Shown: in pieces, positions 4,519-6,420 of the stretch
How positions within the stretch are numbered: the first letter of the stretch is position 1
How the letters are laid out: the number at the start of each line of letters is the position of its first letter
Source: VFJZ01 sp038321545
Lineage (GTDB): Bacteria > Actinomycetota > Thermoleophilia > Gaiellales > F1-60-MAGs149
Direction of reading: 5' to 3'
NCBI GenBank assembly: GCA_038321545.1
Contig: JBBQFB010000220.1
Span: forward strand, 1 to 6,420
DNA length: 6,420 nt
Notes under the pieces: model-generated
The model's database searches: none
Told to the model about the DNA's origin: nothing
Seen by the model: the letters and a program-made list of their open reading frames with translations, nothing else
Program-made: the position numbers and the translations under genes

Positions 4519-5273
4519 CAGCCCTCGCCGGTCGCGATCGGCAGGCTGCGGCGGCTCCACTCGCTCCACGATCCCGGATACAGGCGCGCATCGGTGCGGC
4601 CCGCGGCGTGGAGCGCGAGCAGATCGACGCAGGCCGTGACTCCGGAGCCGCAGTAGACGACGATCTCGTCGGCCTCCAACACCTCAGGACCGAACACGCG
4701 GTCGCCGGTGAACGGTACGTTGACCGCACCGGGGAGGTGTCCCGCAGCGGGATCGAGGTTCGCGAGCGGGTCGTCGGACGGCTGGCCGGCGAACCGCGCC
4801 GGTGCGCGTGCGTCGACGATCGCGAGCCGCGGATCGCCGAGGCGCGCGACGATCTCCTCGGCCGTCATCGCATCGCCGGATCGCTCCCGCGCGTGGAACA
4901 CGACGGTCTCGGTGGCGACCTCGCCGGTCTCGAGCGGGCCGTGCCACGCGTCGAGGCCGCCCTCGATGACGGCCACCGCGTCGTGGCCGAAATGCCGCAG
5001 CAGCCACCAGAGGCGTGCCGCGCCGCCGGGCATGCCGGTGTCGTAGGCGACCACGAACACGCCGTCGCCGATCCCGGCCCGGCCGGCCGCGGCGGCGAAC
5101 GCCTCGGTGGTGGGCAGCGGGTGGCGTCCGCGGGCGGGGGCGTCGCGCATGTCGGACAGGTCGTCGTCCAGGTCGAGGAACGACGCACCGGGGACGTGAC
5201 CGGCGAGGTAGCCGGTCCGGGCCCGCGCGGGTTCCGCGAGATCGAAGCGGCAGTCGACGAACTGGTAGCGCAT
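4518..5273 (-). CDS. sseA: Two-domain sulfurtransferase (thiosulfate/3-mercaptopyruvate type)
   Basis: This 251-aa tandem rhodanese protein moves sulfane sulfur from thiosulfate or 3-mercaptopyruvate to a thiophilic acceptor through a cysteine persulfide, probably in the cytoplasm since there is no signal peptide. The N-terminal domain (about 4-115) carries GHVPGASFLDLDDDLS (25-40), VVAYDTG (74-80, Asp where an active domain would have Cys) and ARLWWLLRHFG (86-96), and is inactive. The C-terminal domain (about 136-245) carries GHLPGAVNVPF (178-188) and the active loop YCGSGVTAC (207-215) with catalytic Cys208. The CGSGVTA loop resembles 3-mercaptopyruvate sulfurtransferases more than the CRKGVTA-type loop of thiosulfate rhodaneses, so the former is preferred. 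It ends in the usual YPGSWSEWS block (232-240), so it is complete although somewhat short. It is the first gene of an operon with proline dehydrogenase and starts at ATG 5273 behind a -10-like TATCCT. Confidence 0.9.
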   Translation of the reverse strand: MRYQFVDCRFDLAEPARARTGYLAGHVPGASFLDLDDDLSDMRDAPARGRHPLPTTEAFAAAAGRAGIGDGVFVVAYDTGMPGGAARLWWLLRHFGHDAVAVIEGGLDAWHGPLETGEVATETVVFHARERSGDAMTAEEIVARLGDPRLAIVDARAPARFAGQPSDDPLANLDPAAGHLPGAVNVPFTGDRVFGPEVLEADEIVVYCGSGVTACVDLLALHAAGRTDARLYPGSWSEWSRRSLPIATGEG

Positions 5274-5281
5274 CGCCCTGG

Positions 5282-5287
5282 AGGATA
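5282..5287 (-). promoter_or_regulatory. -10 element for the sulfurtransferase-proline dehydrogenase operon
   Basis: On the minus strand TATCCT (5287-5282) fits TANNNT and lies eight bases before the ATG at 5273, so the transcript is probably leaderless. No clear -35 element and no AGGAGG-like ribosome-binding site are present. Confidence 0.45.
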
Positions 5288-5320
5288 GGCGGACCGACCC
5301 GATCCGGCGCAGCCGTGCGA

Positions 5321-5326
5321 TAGCCT
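5321..5326 (+). promoter_or_regulatory. -10 element for the small-membrane-protein/recombinase operon
   Basis: TAGCCT fits TANNNT and lies nine bases before the ATG at 5336, so transcription would start at or near the A of the start codon. No good -35 is visible at 16-18 bases upstream, and there is no ribosome-binding site. Confidence 0.45.
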
Positions 5327-5335
5327 GACGGCGTC

Positions 5336-5629
5336 ATGAAGAACACCGTGATGCTCGTGCTCGTGGGTGCGGTCCTGGCTGGGGGGCTCGGGAACATCCT
5401 GGAGCGGCAGATCTACGGGCCGACGCTGCGGGAGCGCGCCACGGCGGCGCGCATCTCGGCCGCCATCAAGGAAGGCGACCAGTCCGCCTACGACCGGGCG
5501 TCGAAGGATGCCGCGGTCGACATCGGCACGCGCGAGTTCCTGTGGACGATCATCCCGCCGCTCACGATCGGCCTGCTCGGCAGCCTGCTGATCTACCGCC
5601 GGTGGCCGCGCGAACCGCTTCCTGCCTGA
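5336..5629 (+). CDS. Small two-helix membrane protein (97 aa)
   Basis: An N-terminal hydrophobic helix (about residues 4-22, VMLVLVGAVLAGGLG) is followed by a charged, probably helical segment (30-66) and a second membrane helix (about 68-87, FLWTIIPPLTIGLLGSLLIY) that ends in RRWPRE. The basic residues after helix 2 suggest that the C-terminus is cytoplasmic; the middle loop has mixed charge, so orientation is uncertain. I do not recognise the family. A very short cytoplasmic N-terminus could make helix 1 look like a signal anchor. It is the first gene of the rightward unit and is probably translated from a leaderless mRNA. Its TGA overlaps the ATG of the next small gene (TGATG). Confidence 0.7.
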   Translation: MKNTVMLVLVGAVLAGGLGNILERQIYGPTLRERATAARISAAIKEGDQSAYDRASKDAAVDIGTREFLWTIIPPLTIGLLGSLLIYRRWPREPLPA

Positions 5630-5796
5630 TGGCGATGGTGGCGTTGTTCGGCGTGCTCACCGCCGGCCTCGCCGCGATCGCCGTAGCGGCGTTCGGCGCC
5701 GGGCAGTACCCGATCGCCGTCGGAGCCGGCGCAATCGGTCTGTGGATGGCGACGCTCGCGGTGGGCGTCTTTCGCGGCCGCAGAAGAGTTCGCTGA
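5629..5796 (+). CDS. Small two-helix membrane protein (55 aa)
   Basis: The protein starts MAMVALFGVLTAGLAA and has two predicted membrane helices (about residues 3-22 and 28-48) joined by a tight GAGQYP turn, with a basic tail GRRRVR at the cytoplasmic end. ATG 5629 shares its first base with the stop of the 97-aa gene, so translation is probably coupled; an ATG two codons on is the only other close choice. The frame is open upstream to 5542, but that extension is the shadow of the 97-aa gene. Small proteins of this shape occur near xer genes in related actinobacteria as far as I recall, but I know no function. It is followed after 20 bases by the recombinase gene. Confidence 0.65.
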   Translation: MAMVALFGVLTAGLAAIAVAAFGAGQYPIAVGAGAIGLWMATLAVGVFRGRRRVR

Positions 5797-5816
5797 CCGG
5801 CGGCGAAAGCGGAACC

Positions 5817-6420
5817 GTGACGCCGACGGACGTCGACTGGTTCCTGGATGGTGAGCGCGCCCGCGGCGCCTCACCCGCGACGCTGCGCTCGTACGGCGCC
5901 GACCTCCGCACGTACGCCGCGTGGCTCGAGGGCCGTAGCCGGACGCCGGCCACGGCGACGAGGCCCGACGTGCGCGCGTACGCCTCCGACCTGGCCGGCC
6001 GAGGTCTCGCTCCGGCCTCCCGGGCGCGCGCCCTGGCCGCGCTGCGCTCGTTGCACCGGCGCCTGCATGCCGCCGGCCGCGCCACCACCAACCCGGCCGC
6101 GGAGCTGCCCGGGCCCCGCCGCGAGCGCCGGCTGCCCGACGCCCCGCGCGAGTCGGAGCTGGCCCGCCTGCTCGACGAGCGCTGGCCCGACGGCGTCGCC
6201 GGCCTCCGCGATCGAGCCGTCCTCGAGCTGCTGTATGGCTGCGGCCTGCGCGTCAGCGAGGCGTGCCGCCTCGACCGCGGCGACATCGACGCCCGTGCCG
6301 TCCGCGTGCTCGGAAAGGGCGGCAAGGAGCGGCTCGTGCCGATCGGCGAGCCGGCTGCCGACGCGGTCGGCGCGTGGCTCGCACGCGGCCGTCCGGAGGT
6401 CGCCACGCCGGCCAGCGGCG
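5817..6420 (+). CDS. xerD: Tyrosine recombinase XerC/XerD, N-terminal two thirds
   Basis: This site-specific recombinase should act at dif to resolve chromosome dimers. From GTG 5817 the frame gives 201 residues and runs off the right edge. The core-binding domain (about 1-95) includes WFLDGERARGASPATLRSY (8-26) and LAPASRARALAALRSLHRRL (64-83). The catalytic domain begins near 115 with LRDRAVLELLYGCGLRVSEACRL, where Arg145 is the first catalytic residue. VRVLGKGGKERLVPIG (162-177) holds the beta-hairpin lysine, Lys167. The H-x-x-R pair and the nucleophilic tyrosine lie beyond the window, so activity cannot be confirmed. The ribosome-binding site is modest (GCGGA before GTG). XerC and XerD cannot be told apart from this part, and many actinobacteria have close paralogues or phage integrases of the same fold. 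The housekeeping look and lack of mobile-element genes favour Xer over an integrase. Confidence 0.85.
   Translation, partial: MTPTDVDWFLDGERARGASPATLRSYGADLRTYAAWLEGRSRTPATATRPDVRAYASDLAGRGLAPASRARALAALRSLHRRLHAAGRATTNPAAELPGPRRERRLPDAPRESELARLLDERWPDGVAGLRDRAVLELLYGCGLRVSEACRLDRGDIDARAVRVLGKGGKERLVPIGEPAADAVGAWLARGRPEVATPASG

Noticed and set aside
3862..5288. Two long plus-strand open frames (3862-4656 and 4284-5288) opposite proline dehydrogenase and the sulfurtransferase
   Set aside because: Both lie wholly antisense to well-supported enzymes and show biased Arg/Asp/Val composition without motifs.
5657..6406. 249-residue minus-strand frame opposite the recombinase
   Set aside because: It is a Ser/Arg/Pro-rich shadow of a clear tyrosine recombinase on the plus strand.
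5817..6420. Recombinase as a phage or integron integrase marking a mobile element
   Set aside because: No attachment-site repeats, cassettes, tRNA or phage genes are visible, and the N-terminal domain and context look like housekeeping Xer; the right edge prevents a final decision.
1..6420. A new defence system, CRISPR array or other multi-gene novel system
   Set aside because: No spaced direct repeats, nuclease/helicase/reverse-transcriptase domains or toxin-antitoxin pairs were found; most genes fall into known housekeeping or metabolic families.

Overview
The window is GC-rich DNA with strongly GC-biased third codon positions and tightly packed genes. Codon use, several GTG starts and a mix of leaderless and Shine-Dalgarno starts suggest a high-GC actinobacterium. 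The gene content and protein style suggest Thermoleophilia (Gaiellales/Solirubrobacterales-like), probably from an environmental genome. That placement is an inference from sequence style; no marker gene here proves it. No rRNA, tRNA, CRISPR array or insertion sequence was seen.

Layout. (1) Positions 1-353, minus strand: the N-terminal part of a LanC-like protein that runs off the left edge, driven by a clear TTGACG-N16-TAGAAT promoter eight bases from its ATG. (2) Positions 426-1510, plus strand: a 216-aa helical/coiled-coil protein; a short overlapping ORF whose first residues recall the start of LigD-type 3'-phosphoesterases; and a 121-aa helical protein. A near-perfect Gram-positive LexA (SOS) box abuts the GTG start of the 121-aa gene. 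A hairpin follows. (3) Positions 1570-2382, plus strand: an RsbW/SpoIIAB-like ATP-binding anti-sigma-factor kinase behind a SigB/SigF-type promoter-like motif, then an 81-aa orphan gene with its own promoter and ribosome-binding site. (4) Positions 2418-3602, plus strand: a D-threonine aldolase/DSD1-like fold-type III PLP enzyme with altered active-site positions. (5) Positions 3604-5273, minus strand: a two-gene operon of a two-domain rhodanese-type sulfurtransferase followed by proline dehydrogenase, joined by a TGATG overlap and convergent with the PLP enzyme across one base. (6) Positions 5336-6420, plus strand: two small two-helix membrane proteins coupled by TGATG, then a Xer-type tyrosine recombinase cut by the right edge.

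How the genes fit together. The window looks mostly like ordinary chromosome rather than a mobile island. The PLP enzyme and proline dehydrogenase suggest amino-acid catabolism, and the sulfurtransferase adds sulfur transfer. The RsbW-like protein suggests general-stress sigma-factor control. The LexA box hints that the 121-aa protein belongs to the DNA-damage response. No convincing new multi-gene system was found. The best leads are the LexA-box gene, the SigB-like promoter in front of an anti-sigma-type gene, the PLP enzyme with a changed metal-site motif, and a repeated start architecture in which a -10-like hexamer lies 7-9 bases before the start codon.
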